The translations under genes were made by a program, and so were the position numbers. From positions 17,121,908 to 17,185,907 of the forward strand of contig JAAONU010000019.1 of the NCBI GenBank assembly GCA_012932295.1: a stretch of DNA of 64,000 nt, read 5' to 3'. The notes beneath the pieces are model-generated. The model searched no databases. It was not told where the DNA came from and worked only from the letters and a program-made list of their open reading frames with translations. Shown in pieces: positions 1-11,759 of this stretch; position 1 is the first letter of the stretch; every line of letters starts with the position of its first letter. Source of the stretch: Cyclina sinensis (Eukaryota > Mollusca > Bivalvia > Venerida > Veneridae).

Positions 1-3000
1 GACGTAAAGCCTAAATATACATGTTAAAGTTAACTTGGAAATGACCCTCTTCATCATAAAGTTGTAGCGATAAATTGGTATCATGTCTGTAATTACATAT
101 CGTTATTTCTCATTTTAGTGTTTTTTTATGGTCAAACTTCGAAAGACGTATTTCTCTTAATGTTATAGAACCACTGAGTTTGCGAGTTATGAAGTTAAAA
201 CTTGGGACAAGTTTTAAAAGATCTCTTCAAAAGATCTGAATAAAAATGCTTAAAATTATGTTTCTGAAAAGAAGCTTCATTCATTGAGGTCTGAAAGCAG
301 GTTTGTAATGGGTCTAATACCTACAATGTATAAGAGAAGAGAAAAGAAATGCAGACAGGATATGCACGTTCGTAACATGTTTTGCTGTCGATCCAGTTTC
401 TCATCCAAGAAATTATCAATAACAATATTCTCAGCAACTTTCATTACGATAAGGTCAATAATGAAACTTCAAAAGTTTTCCGAGGGTTTCCAGTGATGTG
501 TCCGATTTTTTAAGAAATCATTTAAGCAAATATTCGGAGCAGAAGCTCTGACAGATACGTCAAATTTGAAATTTTTAGACTTACACTTCAAATGTGCGTA
601 GTATTTGAATTTGTTTGGCGAAGTTTTGATATCGCGCGAGATATCATCATGACAAACATTCCAAGTCAATTCGTTTAGACTGGGTAAAAAAGGTGGCTTC
701 TATAATGTGGACAAGCTTAAGTGTTGACAACGGCCAATGGACAAAAGCCGATCAGAAAAGATTACCAAGTACTCAGGTTACCTGATAAAAACATACAATA
801 CAATATCACATAAATTCATATCCAGCGAGTTCAAAGATTCTTAAACTTTTAAGAACTAGAAGTAGCAGTGGTATGTAGCAACTTGACAACATATAGCTTA
901 TGAACTTTAGTCGCAGTTCTGCAGCAAATAAAAATAAAACAGCACAGCTGTCACTATAATGGTGTTAAATTTGTCATAGTTCAGCCCACAGACAAGGTAG
1001 ATATAAAGAAGTTCTTCAAAAGACAGGTGGCATGAAAGAAATGTTAGAAAAGAATAAGAAACAAATTTCAGAAGCCAGGTCTAACTTCACAGACCGAAAA
1101 ACTTAAATATATACACAATAAATTACTCGGATGTTTAAATAATTTCATTAAGGTTCAAGATAATTCTAATATTAGGAGTCAAAATCAAAACACAAAAAGC
1201 ATCCTCATTAAGAGTTACTACCTTCCGTATTATTAAGTTTTGCATTAAAATGAGTATTTACTGAAATATTTAAGGGTTACTCAATTATAAACCAAGATAA
1301 TACATGAATTACTTGCCAAATATACAATGGTTTATTGAGTAAATACTTTTTTTGTAAAACCGGTACAAGGGCATTGTATTTTAACAAAATAAAGTAATGG
1401 CTAGAATTTTCTAGATTGCAAAATGTAACTGAGCTTTTTCTAGACCGAAACATTGTTTAAAGATATACTATACCCATCTTTGCATAAAATACTTGTATTG
1501 CAGAAATTAATTGAAATCTAGCAAATTCTCACTAAATGTGTCTAATTAGGGTACTAGAATACACACACAATGTATGGGAAGCTGCATTCCCTATTACAAA
1601 TCATGTTATGTTGGTGCTTTCTTAAAAAAGCTGCCAGTTTTTTGTTATGACACTATGTATTTATACAGTATTTACCTATTGTGTGTAGTTTTAAACGTGA
1701 CATAACTACTCTGTGTGTACTCAAACATACAAAGAAAAGATGTAGTAGTCAATTGTATCTGAAACTTGAGCATAGTATATCTTTAAATATATTACAAGTG
1801 CATTTGTTATTTAATTGCTGCTGGACTCGGCAAGCAGTTAAATTCTTTAAGTTTGCGTAATGTTTAGGCTTAAAAATCGTGGAAAAATGAACCAGCACAC
1901 TAATTTATGTTTACAAAAAATAGTTAATGGTCTGATTCTGCCTTAGCTATCTAAAATAGTTAGCCTTCTACATGAACAGTTCACACTATAAATTTTATAA
2001 TCCACCTATATTTACTTCTTCACCCATGCAATATATATCTCATGAAGCATTGTATATTAACTTATAAATTCTAACCTTTGCAGTCTCCATAAATGTTGTT
2101 AGCTTTATATCCACAGAGGCCGTAACAGGTATAAATTTATTGTAATAATCTACAGAAGTCTAAATCTTCAAAGACTTTCTAAGAGTGTTAAATAAATAAT
2201 TCATTTAATAACACAGGGAGATAAAACACGGCGAAAACTCATTGCTTTGTAGTCAATGAAACTATTTTGTCTGAGTAGACGGTATAATGAAAGGCAGAAC
2301 AAGAACAAAAGAAGAAAGAATGAATACCGATCATTGTATTGCACTTATCAATTCAAATGTTTCTAAAAAGAATTTTAAGGAAAAGAATACTCATAACTGG
2401 TAATAGCAGTGGTGACAACACAAGTCTATGTTGAACATTTCTTAGAGATATAAACAAAGAATAACGTTACTTCAACTTCATTTGGGACGGCTGTTCATTA
2501 TTCACTCAAATATACAGTCCCCATACTTAAAGCCTAGCACTGGAACATTTTCTAACAAAGAAAAACCAAGTAATCAAGAATTGTGTCAGTTGCAACAGTC
2601 CCACAAGAGAATAGGCTTTCGTGCTCGTAAACATATGCAAGACCTTTAAGTATTCAGCATGAAGACGTTATTGCCTCTCATCTGGGACCTAATGTAAACA
2701 TTTCATGCAGCCTACAAATTGGTTTCCCAATAGCATTTCTTTATAATTCTATTTTGTCAGATCTAAATATCACACAGAGTGTACTTACAGTTAACATTTG
2801 TGTGTTGTTTTAGGCTTAAGAGCCTACAGTTAAAAAAACAAGGTTAAAAAAAGTTATGCAGAGCTACATTAAATGTCAGGACTCTACTTACATTTTGGAC
2901 AAACCTCAGGACATGCACAATGCCTATAAAAGTGATCGCGAATGTATTCTGTCGCAGGTGTTATGGTTAGTTTTTAGGGTTTCGGCAAGATGTGTTGGCT

Positions 3001-3530
3001 TGTTATTTCTGGATTATCTTCACCTGCACGCTCATTAAAATGAACAACGTACGAGTATTATGTCAGACCTTCAAATTACAACTTGCTTTTTTTTGGTAAG
3101 ACCGCGAACATTAACGGAGAGATACAATACACATCTCTGCTTTATCATAAATGCAAGAAATAGCCAATTTCCATTTATTCACCATGTTAGTGGTATATGT
3201 TTTTAGGCTATTAAACATATCTTAGATAGTGTGAAAATCGTATTACTTTATCAATTTTCTTCATAATTCAGTAATTATTTCTGTTATCTATTTCATTGCG
3301 TAATGAAGTCTGCCAGGTGATCTTAAAACAGCCTTTATTAGGTGACTGAAATCTAATTTTGTGTTCTTTCGGATTTGACTCCATGTGTTCTGGTCTCAGT
3401 AAGGTCATTGAGCACTATTGTTTTCGCTCTACGATGCATTAGTTATTAATGTTTTATATGTTTGTGTGCTATTGCATGCAACATTGTCGAGTTAATAGGT
3501 GGGTTGGAGTTAATAATCCAAGACAAGTTG
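1..3530. other. AT-rich intergenic DNA, nothing recognised
   Basis: No reading frame here exceeds about 70 codons and none resembles a known family. The translated frames look like random AT-rich sequence, and no terminal inverted repeat, tandem array or tRNA-like box was noticed. Confidence 0.6.
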
Positions 3531-3539
3531 TTCTTGTTT

Positions 3540-3690
3540 GTTCTTATGAAAACCTGTTGGGGCAAGTTTGAGGTTGGTGCACCCTAGATCCTGGTTTAAA
3601 CCCCCCAGTGGCAAATGGTCTGCCACTGACCGTTTCAAGGCAGTAACCCCTCGGACCCTTTTTTCGTTAATTGTTTGTGTTGACATTTTT
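3540..3690 (+). repeat. Possible tRNA-like / SINE-like fragment
   Basis: A short GC-richer island in AT-rich surroundings reads like a dispersed repeat. It contains GGTGCACCCTAGATCC followed by GGTTTAAACCCCC, which vaguely recalls a pol III box B (GGTTCGANTCC). The box A counterpart is poor, and no cloverleaf can be drawn with confidence. It may simply be a fragment of an unrelated repeat. Confidence 0.2.
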
Positions 3691-3699
3691 TAATTGATC

Positions 3700-4890
3700 T
3701 TTATTTAATTATATAAATTTATGTAAACATGTAGAGACCTTTCTTTCAATTCTGTTTTTCTTTCTTTTCCCGTATTATTGATCTTAGGTTAATTGGGTCG
3801 ACCATGACACGTTATTTTTGGAGTTAATTAACGCATGCGCGGGAGTATCAAAAGCAAATACTAGAAATTCACAGAATTAATAGTATTTTTTCTCTCAAAG
3901 ATATTGCAAAAATAGAAAGCGCATTTGGGCTACAAATATTTTTGTAAAGGTACATAAAATCAACATTGAGGAAGCAGTCGGGTTCATTTCATATCAAACA
4001 GAACCAACTTCTTTTTTTCTTTTATATTAGGAGGACATACTATCACTTTAATTTTGATATGTTGATAATATTTTTTTTGTAATAAGCAGTCAATGTTTTA
4101 TACATGAGTATTTCTTTTTGGCATACTGCAAATATTTTGGTAATATTGAAACGTCTTCAAGACGATTTCCGTTTTCAATATTTGTCTTTTTACTTTTATA
4201 AAATTTGGCAAAGTCTCAATCATATGATGATACAAATGTTACAGGTCATTTATCCATCACTATTTACTTTAAAGGAAAAAATGACAAAGTCTCAATTCAA
4301 TTGTGTATTCTCGAATTTATCAATGTTTTAGGAGATTTATCTACCACTCTTGTTTTTTTAATTATAATATAAGCATTTAAGGATATTTTAAAAGATACGG
4401 CAAAACTTATTGAAACGTCTTTATCCTAGAAGAAAAAAAAGTATGGTGATCTAAAATGAAATTCTTTCATTAGATTTGTCGTTTTGCAAGCATAAAAAAA
4501 TGAACAAAACTTCAGTTTATTTGACATCGCACAAAATTCGCAGAAATTCAAAACATTTATTTACAGTAAAACACCTGTAGTAAATGTGCGGCTAGTTCAT
4601 AAAATTGCTTGTGTTTTGTACAGCAGTAGTTCAGTTTGTCAGGGAAGACAACTGTATTGATATTTAGAATTTATTTCTATTTTCGCTTCTCGATCTTGAA
4701 AGAACCCAGTGCGACCGTTAATATAATTAATTCACTTCCTCCTTTAAAAGGCTTTAAAAAAGTTCGTGTCGATCGTGAAAGACACTTTATACTACTTACC
4801 TAGTAACTTAGTGTAACAAGAAAATTCTTCTAAAAAAGAAGTACACTGTTGATGGTGTTAAAAGTTGGCTGGATCTTAGAACTGAAATTT
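3700..4890. other. Intergenic AT-rich DNA
   Basis: Nothing recognised. One 75-codon open frame (4104-4331) has low-complexity composition and no family resemblance. Confidence 0.5.
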
Positions 4891-5044
4891 AAATATTGAT
4901 TATAGTTTGAACGTTTAAACCACGCAACAATGGAATGTTTTCAAGGTCAAAATTGAAAATGCATTTAACGTTGTAATCTTGTAAACAAGATAACCGCTTT
5001 CAGTATTACTTCCAAGTAAACCTATTTTTAGTTTTTCACCAAAC

Positions 5045-5066
5045 CAGAGACGTATATACGTCTCTG
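5045..5066. repeat. Perfect 22-bp palindrome
   Basis: The half-site CAGAGACGTAT is followed exactly by its reverse complement, giving a perfect dyad with no spacer. In the duplicated flank at about 34265 the palindrome is absent while the bases on both sides align, so it was gained here or lost there. It could be a protein-binding dyad, a transposon footprint or chance. Confidence 0.6.
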
Positions 5067-5485
5067 ACCAAATCGATTTAAACCTCAACGGATAGTCAAA
5101 GGTACGTTCTTATTATTTTTTACGTTTTAAGAATCATTTATGTACTAAAGTAGATAAAAATATCTGTAATTGTCGCTACTTAAGATTAATCTTAGAACAT
5201 TGAAGTGATCAGATGTGTAAGGTTTGACTGCTGTACCTTGCCGAAACTGTGGCACCTGAGGTCAATAGCTAACAGAATCTAAATAAAGCTCGTATAACTC
5301 TAAGCACATTATTCTAGTTTGCTTATCTTGTTTCCAAGGACAGATTGTTTCCGTAATTTTCGTTAATATATATTATACTCTTCTGGTCACTCATCGTGTG
5401 TGAAATGACGATATTTGTAAAAAAAAGTTGAGTTTACTTTACACTCTCGACGTTACTATAACTGACCTAAAATCAGTGGGACGAC

Positions 5486-5725
5486 TTAAACTGTACCGTG
5501 CTGGAGGCAAATGGCTCTGCCTTTGCGACCAGTGCAGACCAACATCAGCCTGCACATCCATGCAGTCTGATCATGGTCTGCACTATTTGCTAGTGTTTTA
5601 ATTTTTAGTAAGCATGCCCATACACAATTCATGGATCTGTCCAAACTGATTTTTTTTATATTTTGCATGGCACGGGTTAAAGGGCAATAATAAGTCTTTC
5701 TTCTGTAATGCATGTAAAATGACAT
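5486..5725 (-). repeat. Dispersed bivalve-type short repeat
   Basis: The reverse frame reads NSADHDQTAWMCRL...CTGRKGRAICL. I recognise this string as a recurrent translated repeat in bivalve assemblies (recall, not a search). A diverged copy lies at 34545-34745 in the matching duplicated flank. It contains self-complementary pieces (GTGCAGACCA and TGGTCTGCAC), so RNA or DNA could fold. It is not a gene. Confidence 0.6.
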
Positions 5726-5769
5726 ATGTGTATCAAGTTCAGTTAATGCTTTATTTACTCACGGAACAT

Positions 5770-7250
5770 ACTTCAGCATAAGATCAAACTGAGTTATAGA
5801 CAGTTCCAGAAATTAGTACCTACCTGATTACCTCCCGTGCGTCCGCCATTAAGGGACTGCGCAGATAGAAGCTGTATCATAATGCGGAGCTTAGGAAAGG
5901 TCCCATTTTTATAGCTGTAATGTGATTGTAACGTTGTATGTTAGAGAAACAGATACATATAAACCACATGAAGCATTAATTATCAGGAAAGATCTATCCC
6001 AAGGTCTTTTAAGTGAAAAAAGTATTTTTGTAAACGATTTTATGCTGAAATCTAAATCTATTGAACTGTTAAATAAAGGTCTTGTGATATTCCGGTAGAT
6101 AAATTCTTTTTATTTTATCAAGATTTCACGAAAAACTGCTTTTAAAAGGTACATGTATCTATCTTTAAAAAATCTGACAAAAAGGGTACAGTTATATAGG
6201 TGTCATAATAATTTTGTTTTCCGTATTACAAGAAATATCATCAACAATAATGTTAAAAATAAGAAGGAAATCAAACGTATTATTGTAAGATCAATTTATT
6301 ACAAACGTGTGGCTTGCAGCTATTACTTTCTTTCTGCATACACAAAATCATGTTGTACATAACAATACTTTGCAAAAACAGATTTCCAAAATGCAAGAAA
6401 TAAAAATATAGAAAAGGGTCTATACGGCAACAGATGCTAAATTTCGTACGGTCTTGAAAATCTTGCTTGTAAGGAAGAATATATATTCTTGAATTTCATA
6501 TAACAATTAGGAACAAATAAAGCCAATGTTTTAAAGCCTTCAGGCATTTTCGCAAGAGCAAATTTCGTTATTATAGTGTTTTACTGTGACTGATCAAGCA
6601 AGACCGACAATGACAATTAACGGTGACTTATCAAAACAAAGACAGTATATCGCCCCTATATTGCGTAACCACATTCCTTCACCACAGGACACCACGGAAG
6701 ACAAAAGACAGTTTGATAATTAAAGAAGCGCTAAATAATGCATGTTTATCGGCAGGTATTCATTAAAACTGTATCAAATAATAAAGCAAGTTTTAGTTAA
6801 GATAAAGTGAACATGCGGTGTTGAGCGAGATGTTTAATTTTGTCCATTATGTTATCTTTCAGAGTTGTTCAAATAATTGAAATCATAGTTTCAACTTTCG
6901 AAAAGGAAAACAGTGCTTTCAATATTATTTGTGTTTTACACTTATTATATGGTTCTCACAACTCAAGCTTCCACTTTGAACAGTCCATGGTCTTTTTAAA
7001 CAGCCTTTCATGTGTTAAATAATTCAAGTTAAAAAATATGTTCAAGTCAGTAATAAAACATACTAAAAAGAAATAATAATACAATAAAATGTTGTTTAAT
7101 CTACAACAAAATTCACGCGATATAAGACAGTATGTCACCTTGAAATGTGCTAAAGTTATACTGATTTATACGGAACTTAAGCATCATAGCGAGATTTAGC
7201 AGTCCTTTAATGGCGGACGGTCACGTGACCTTCATAATGGCGGCGGTCAA
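5770..7250. other. Intergenic AT-rich DNA
   Basis: No gene is recognised. Open frames at 6153-6362, 6840-7022 and 6956-7138 (minus) are 60-69 codons, start or end arbitrarily and lack family signatures. Confidence 0.5.
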
Positions 7251-7254
7251 TTTA

Positions 7255-7725
7255 GGTATGAAACCACCAAATAGTTTCCTTCTTTATTCTTTATAAAATT
7301 CATAAAGTTCACAGGACTGTAAAACATAGAAAACTTTTTTAAAATAGCTTTAACTTACATATTATTGTAGATCTATATCTGTACTCATGAAAAATAGCAA
7401 GACAAGTGGGGGTTGTGTTTCAAACAAGAAAGATATTTCTGCTAATGTTAACTTACCCATAAAATTAACAAAAAATCTGAGCTAATTTTCAGATTGGGGT
7501 ATGTGAAACAATTTCACATTGTGAATTCTATTCTGAATGCATATGAGCATAAAATTGCTACCACACTATCAGAAATAGTCAAACAAAATGATTTCAGCAA
7601 AAAAAAATACACAGATTAGGGCAAAAATGTTAAAAATAGCCAAGAAAACTGAAAACTATTTCTAGCCGCCATTATACGGGTACCATTTTTTAAGCTCAGA
7701 TAGACTGAATTGGTGGTTTCATACC
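7255..7725. mobile_element. MITE-like element with 15-bp terminal inverted repeats
   Basis: The left end GGTATGAAACCACCA (7255-7269) is exactly the reverse complement of the right end TGGTGGTTTCATACC (7711-7725). The element is 471 bp with no open frame. Both sides are flanked by TTTA, a possible 4-bp target duplication. It sits about 390 bp upstream of the first intact small-protein coding exon, within the probable promoter or 5' intron region. The superfamily cannot be assigned. Confidence 0.6.
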
Positions 7726-8081
7726 TTTATCAATTATGGAACGGTCTATAGGTACACTTGAAATGTGACAGTGTACATGTATTTTCTAAGTTCGTTAGAC
7801 TAGCAGACACGTAATTTGCATTAAGGCCTAAGCTTATCTTCCAATCCGCTTTAAGTGAGTAAAGTCTTTAAAAAAAAACCTCTTTAATTTTCTTCGCAAG
7901 ACCGAGAGGTCAGGAATACAAATGTTTATTAGTAAGCCATACAAATGTTTATTAGCAAGAGAAACTGAAACAATTATTTAGAAAAAAATAAAAATAAAAA
8001 AGGAAAGAATGACTTTATTAAAACCTAAACACGGTTCATTGAATATAAATAACTTTTACAGATGTTTTTTTCTGTTGACAG

Positions 8082-8111
8082 TTTAAAGAATCAAAGCAAT
8101 AGACAGACATA
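8082..8111 (+). promoter_or_regulatory. Splice acceptor and 5' leader before the start codon
   Basis: A T-rich tract ending TTGACAG (acceptor AG at 8080-8081) precedes 30 nt of leader and then the ATG. The same arrangement, pyrimidine tract, CAG and exactly 30 nt, occurs before the ATG at 35222 and before the dead copy at 25503. This implies an upstream non-coding first exon. That exon was not located. Confidence 0.55.
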
Positions 8112-9779
8112 ATGTCCGAAGACAATACAGAAGAAAATAAGGTGATCAGGACGGCGGCAACAGTAGGGACATCTCCATTATGGGTACCCGCGGCAGCGGC
8201 TGGTGGTATTGTGTATGGAGCAGGAAAAGGTATGTGTTACTTTACATGACCTGAAGGTAAAGAAAATGGATGACAAATATATCATCTCAGACGTCCCATT
8301 TTGCATATAAAACTAGGAAAATGTATTAGTAGTTGACAGGATATGCTTCCTCAGCAGCTATTTAAATGCACTACCGTTATTTCACACCGCTATTTTATCA
8401 ATAGTAGATTTATGATACGGACCTTTACAATGAACTTGAAACGACCAATTAAAGTGTACCAATATCCCCGCGAGGGAAAAATCTTCAAACAAATTTTCAC
8501 TGGTTGAAACGATCATGTGACTGCAAAAATTATATTTACACACGTTCTCTATCCGTTTACTGTAACATTTTAAGACAGCAATAAAACCTCCGCAAAGAAT
8601 CATACCATCGTGATTTTAACCTTTTTGTTAATTTTATTGGTTTATTTACGTATACATATTAAAAACACTGTGATCAGTAAATTGTAAAGTAAAATTTGAA
8701 CATGGTCTGCACTGTTTGTTTACATTTTGGGTTGTCTGTTGTATGACGGGAAGTCACTGATTGGTTGAAAAGTAACTGTTAATTTCCCTGTCTAAAACAA
8801 AAATATCATAGTGAAAATTGAATTTTAGCAGAGGTAAGAAAGTGAAACACCGACCGATGCGCAGGAGAATAATGGCAAGAATAATCACTTTCTGATTACT
8901 CAAGAATAGTTAACTGTTTCATGAAGTAACATTTACGATGACTTGCCCATTTAAAAGTAATTCAAACCTTTACCCGCTTGTTGAGATGTTCTAAAACAGG
9001 AACTCAAAGTACGGGCAGAAAAAGGAAAACATTCAGTTTGAAACTATTTTAGGCTTTTTTACAGATTTACTCGTCAGAAAGAAAGTAAGAGGAAACGATT
9101 GATCTGGTCGTGTATATATTAATCTAGAACAAGTATTGTAAAAACGTTTATTAATGGTCGAAGTTTATTTTAGGATTATCAGTGACAAATATCCCATAGT
9201 AAGATTCAGCATTGTCGATAGACTGTATGACTTCAAGTCAGCTACGTTTAGAAATTCAGTAAAGCCTTATATGATTATTAAGGCACGTGCACCCACTTAT
9301 TTAACGACTGGGTAATATCTTGAGAAATCAGCACTTAGTCATCCAAGGTTAGGATTTATCTTGCTCGATATCTTTCTATTTATCTTGACGACGAGGAACG
9401 ATAACATAGAATCAAAGGATCCGTGCAACGGATTGTTTTATACAAATACAGAAGCTCTAGTTAATGAAAAACAAACACCAATATTGCTCTTGAAACATCG
9501 CAACATTCAATGTTATCATTTATAGTTTGCATTGTTCATTTGTAGTGTATAATACGACCAGTCGGAATACAAAATATAAATATAAGAATTGAGCATTGCA
9601 ACGTTTCACACGTCTAAGTTCAAATATTTTCAGGTCTTGACGAGGCCAACGAATTTGGGAAGAAACATGGACCTCTGGCTGGTATTGCTGCTTCACCATT
9701 TATTGTTATTGGAAATATTCTCACTGGCCCATTTAAGGGGGTGAAAAGAGTCGGCGATGCAATGGTTGGGAAAAAATAA
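8112..9779 (+). CDS. 87-residue glycine-zipper small protein, copy 1 (two coding exons)
   Basis: Coding exons are 8112-8229 and 9634-9779. The phase-1 intron has donor G|GTATGTG and acceptor TTTTCAG|GT, and splits Gly40. Residues 1-13 are acidic (MSEDNTEEN...). Residues about 14-40 form a hydrophobic Ala/Gly stretch (PLWVPAAAAGGIVYGAG). Residues 53-73 form a second one (PLAGIAASPFIVIGNILTG), followed by a basic tail (KGVKRVGDAMVGKK). Glycines 32-36-40 and 48-52-56 fit GxxxGxxxG, a helix-packing pattern known from membrane-inserting peptides. There is no N-terminal signal peptide, cysteine or known catalytic motif. I do not recognise the family. A two-helix membrane or membrane-active role is inference from composition. 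The match to a second intact copy at 35222, with exons far more similar than introns, supports a real gene. Confidence 0.75.
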
Positions 9780-10720
9780 TACGATTGGTTCAGTCAGCAT
9801 ATGATTTGAATCAGAAGATTGTATTTGTCTTTGTTTAAAAGGGAGAACTGCATCGGTCTTTTTAGTAGTGTATTACAATTTGAATATCATATTTGCAATG
9901 TGACATCTTATACTGTCTGTCTTTTTGTTGGTACCTTTTATAAGAGAATATGTCAAGGACAAAGAAGGCCGTGATCTTGCAATTAACTTTTTTAAACTGT
10001 TCTACTTTTTTTTGAAATCAATATGTTTTTTTTTCAGTTACAGCTAATATCAAATGCTAAACTTTCTGTCACTAAATTTTTCCGAGGATTGAACTGGCCG
10101 TTTACACAGAACTTTGACACATTTGCCTTTACTTTAATAATCTGCGGTTAAAAGACTGATTATGTTTTGAAATATTATTGGTCTTAGACATGTAGAAGAC
10201 GAGTCAATTTCTTTTGAGTCTGTCATCATCACTTTCTATTCAAATATTTTGCAATCTAAATTCTCAGAAGGGGCTAATTTTCTAGCAATTACTTCGCTTG
10301 CATAATGCAAAAATATTTGATAAGACACATTATTAGGAATTTCTCTTGTACTTACTGGTATGAACAGTCATAGAGTGTGCGTGTAATATATCACTGGTTT
10401 GTTTTGCGTACCTTTTAAACTCGCTTTACATTGGGTTTGTCTTTTCTTTTGAATAAACATTTATAATAATATCTGAAAGTATGTTTATGGACATTACTTT
10501 TATTTCCTCTTTAACTTTACTTGCAATACTCTTTTGAAAATAATCTCAATATTTTGTTTGTAATAAAATAAGTCGAGACGTGATATAAGATTATGACACA
10601 TTGTCTGATTATTTTATCTAGTTTTTGTGTAGCATAGAAGTCCTACTTTTGTAATATACATCTATTGTTTCGCAAAATAATGAAAATAAGCAGTAAAGAA
10701 GCATCAAGTTTTGTCGAGCC
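9780..10720 (+). other. 3' flank / possible 3' UTR of copy 1
   Basis: No open frame of interest. An AATAAA lies at 10452-10457, about 670 nt after the stop. Sequence from about 10030 onward is repeated in diverged form at 13060-13560, so this flank was part of the duplicated cassette. Whether it is transcribed cannot be told from sequence. Confidence 0.45.
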
Positions 10721-10724
10721 TTTG

Positions 10725-11330
10725 TGTTTCTTAGAGCTTTGGCTCTTTACCTTTAAGATGAAACATGTGGCTCTTCACTTTTAATAAAACCTGTAGCTTT
10801 AAACATTTAAGCTAACACCTTTGGCCCTTTATCTCTAAAATGAAAAAGTGACCCTTACCTTTAAGAAGAAACCTGTAGCCTTTTACCTGTAAGATGATAC
10901 ACGTGGTTGTTAACCTTTAAGATGAAATCTGAACCTTTACGAGACCCTTTACTTGTTCGATAAAAACTGTGGCCTTTAGTTGTAAGACGAAACCCGTAAT
11001 TCTTACCTTGTCAGACAAAACCTGTTGCTCTTTACCTTAAAGTTGAAATCTTTAAGATGAAAACTGTGACTATTTACCATGTTTACTCTTAAACGAAACG
11101 TGTGGCAGTTTTCTCTGATAATGAAACCTGTGGCTTTTTACCTTAAAGATGAAACCTGCGGCTCTTTTATCGCAAGATAAAACTTATGGCTCTTATTCTT
11201 AAGATGAAATCTGTTGCTCTTAACTTTTAAGATGAAATATGTGGCTCTTAACATTTAACATGAATCCTTTGACTCTGTAACTTTAGGATGAAAAGTGTGG
11301 CTCTTAACCTTAAGTTGATCCTTTGCAGAA
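10725..11330 (+). repeat. Degenerate minisatellite downstream of copy 1
   Basis: About 15-20 imperfect units of roughly 28-30 bp read approximately GATGAAACCTGTGGCTCTTT followed by ACCTTTAA. The units vary in length and sequence. The same minisatellite follows copy 2 at 37434-37680, and a single remnant sits at 31081-31125. It is thus linked to this gene family's 3' side. Confidence 0.75.
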
Positions 11331-11745
11331 AAAAAATGAATATTTAGACTTTAAGCTTGATATAACCACTTGTACTTTAGTTCTTGTGCTTGGGGGATTT
11401 TTTTTAGTGAATTCTTAGTTTATTGTGTATGTTGGAATTTCTAACATATACAATAAATTTCACACTACGAATGATTATGGCTATTCTAACAGGAAGTTAT
11501 CTGAAGAAATCATCTCCATTGAAAATTGTAAAAAGATAGTGCGTGCAATACATGTCAAGGTTTGTTATCTTTGAAAGTCATTCATTTGAGCATGCAAAGT
11601 ATAAATATTATCTAAGCCATTGCGAACAAAACTTTTATTTTCTTAGATTATGGTAGTCAGATTTTAAATCTGTATTATTTATTTGACTTGTAATCTTTGA
11701 ATATATATAATTATACTAAAACAGCTAGTGAAATCTTATTCTTTG
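11330..11745 (+). repeat. Duplicated 3' flank B, copy 1
   Basis: Landmarks such as TTTAAGCTTGATATA, GTGTATGTTGGAATTTCTAA, CAATAAATTTCACACTA, AGGAAGTTATCTGAAGAAAT and AAAACAGCTAGTG recur in order at 13660-14150 and 37690-37950, and partly at 31125-31300. This is the distal part of the duplicated gene cassette. Confidence 0.6.
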
Positions 11746-11759
11746 AAATTATTCTTGTG

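Larger units (their letters stand above)
4895..5760 (+). repeat. Segmental duplication A: 5' flank of the small-protein gene, copy 1
   Basis: This stretch matches 34050-34830 by eye over most of its length. Shared landmarks occur in the same order: GTTTGAACGTTTAAACCACGC, the AAACA(C/A)GATAACC tract, CTATTTTTA, CATTGAAGTG.TCAGATGTG, and the bivalve-type repeat at 5486-5720. It lies about 2.4-3.2 kb upstream of the first intact gene copy, whereas its partner lies about 0.4-1.2 kb upstream of the second. The duplicated unit therefore extended well beyond the gene. A repeat already sits at the matching place in both copies, so that insertion predates the duplication. Confidence 0.7.

Noticed and set aside
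7234..7675. Inverse words ATAATGGCGGC (7234) and GCCGCCATTAT (7665) as transposon ends
   Set aside because: Only 11 bp match, and one lies outside and one inside the better-defined 7255-7725 element, so they do not bound a unit.
8112..9779. Identity of the glycine-zipper protein with interferon-inducible IFI6/ISG12 (Ifi-6-16) proteins
   Set aside because: Length and Gly/Ala-rich hydrophobic stretches are similar, but I see no conserved ISG12 motif and the acidic head and basic tail do not fit, so I left it unnamed.
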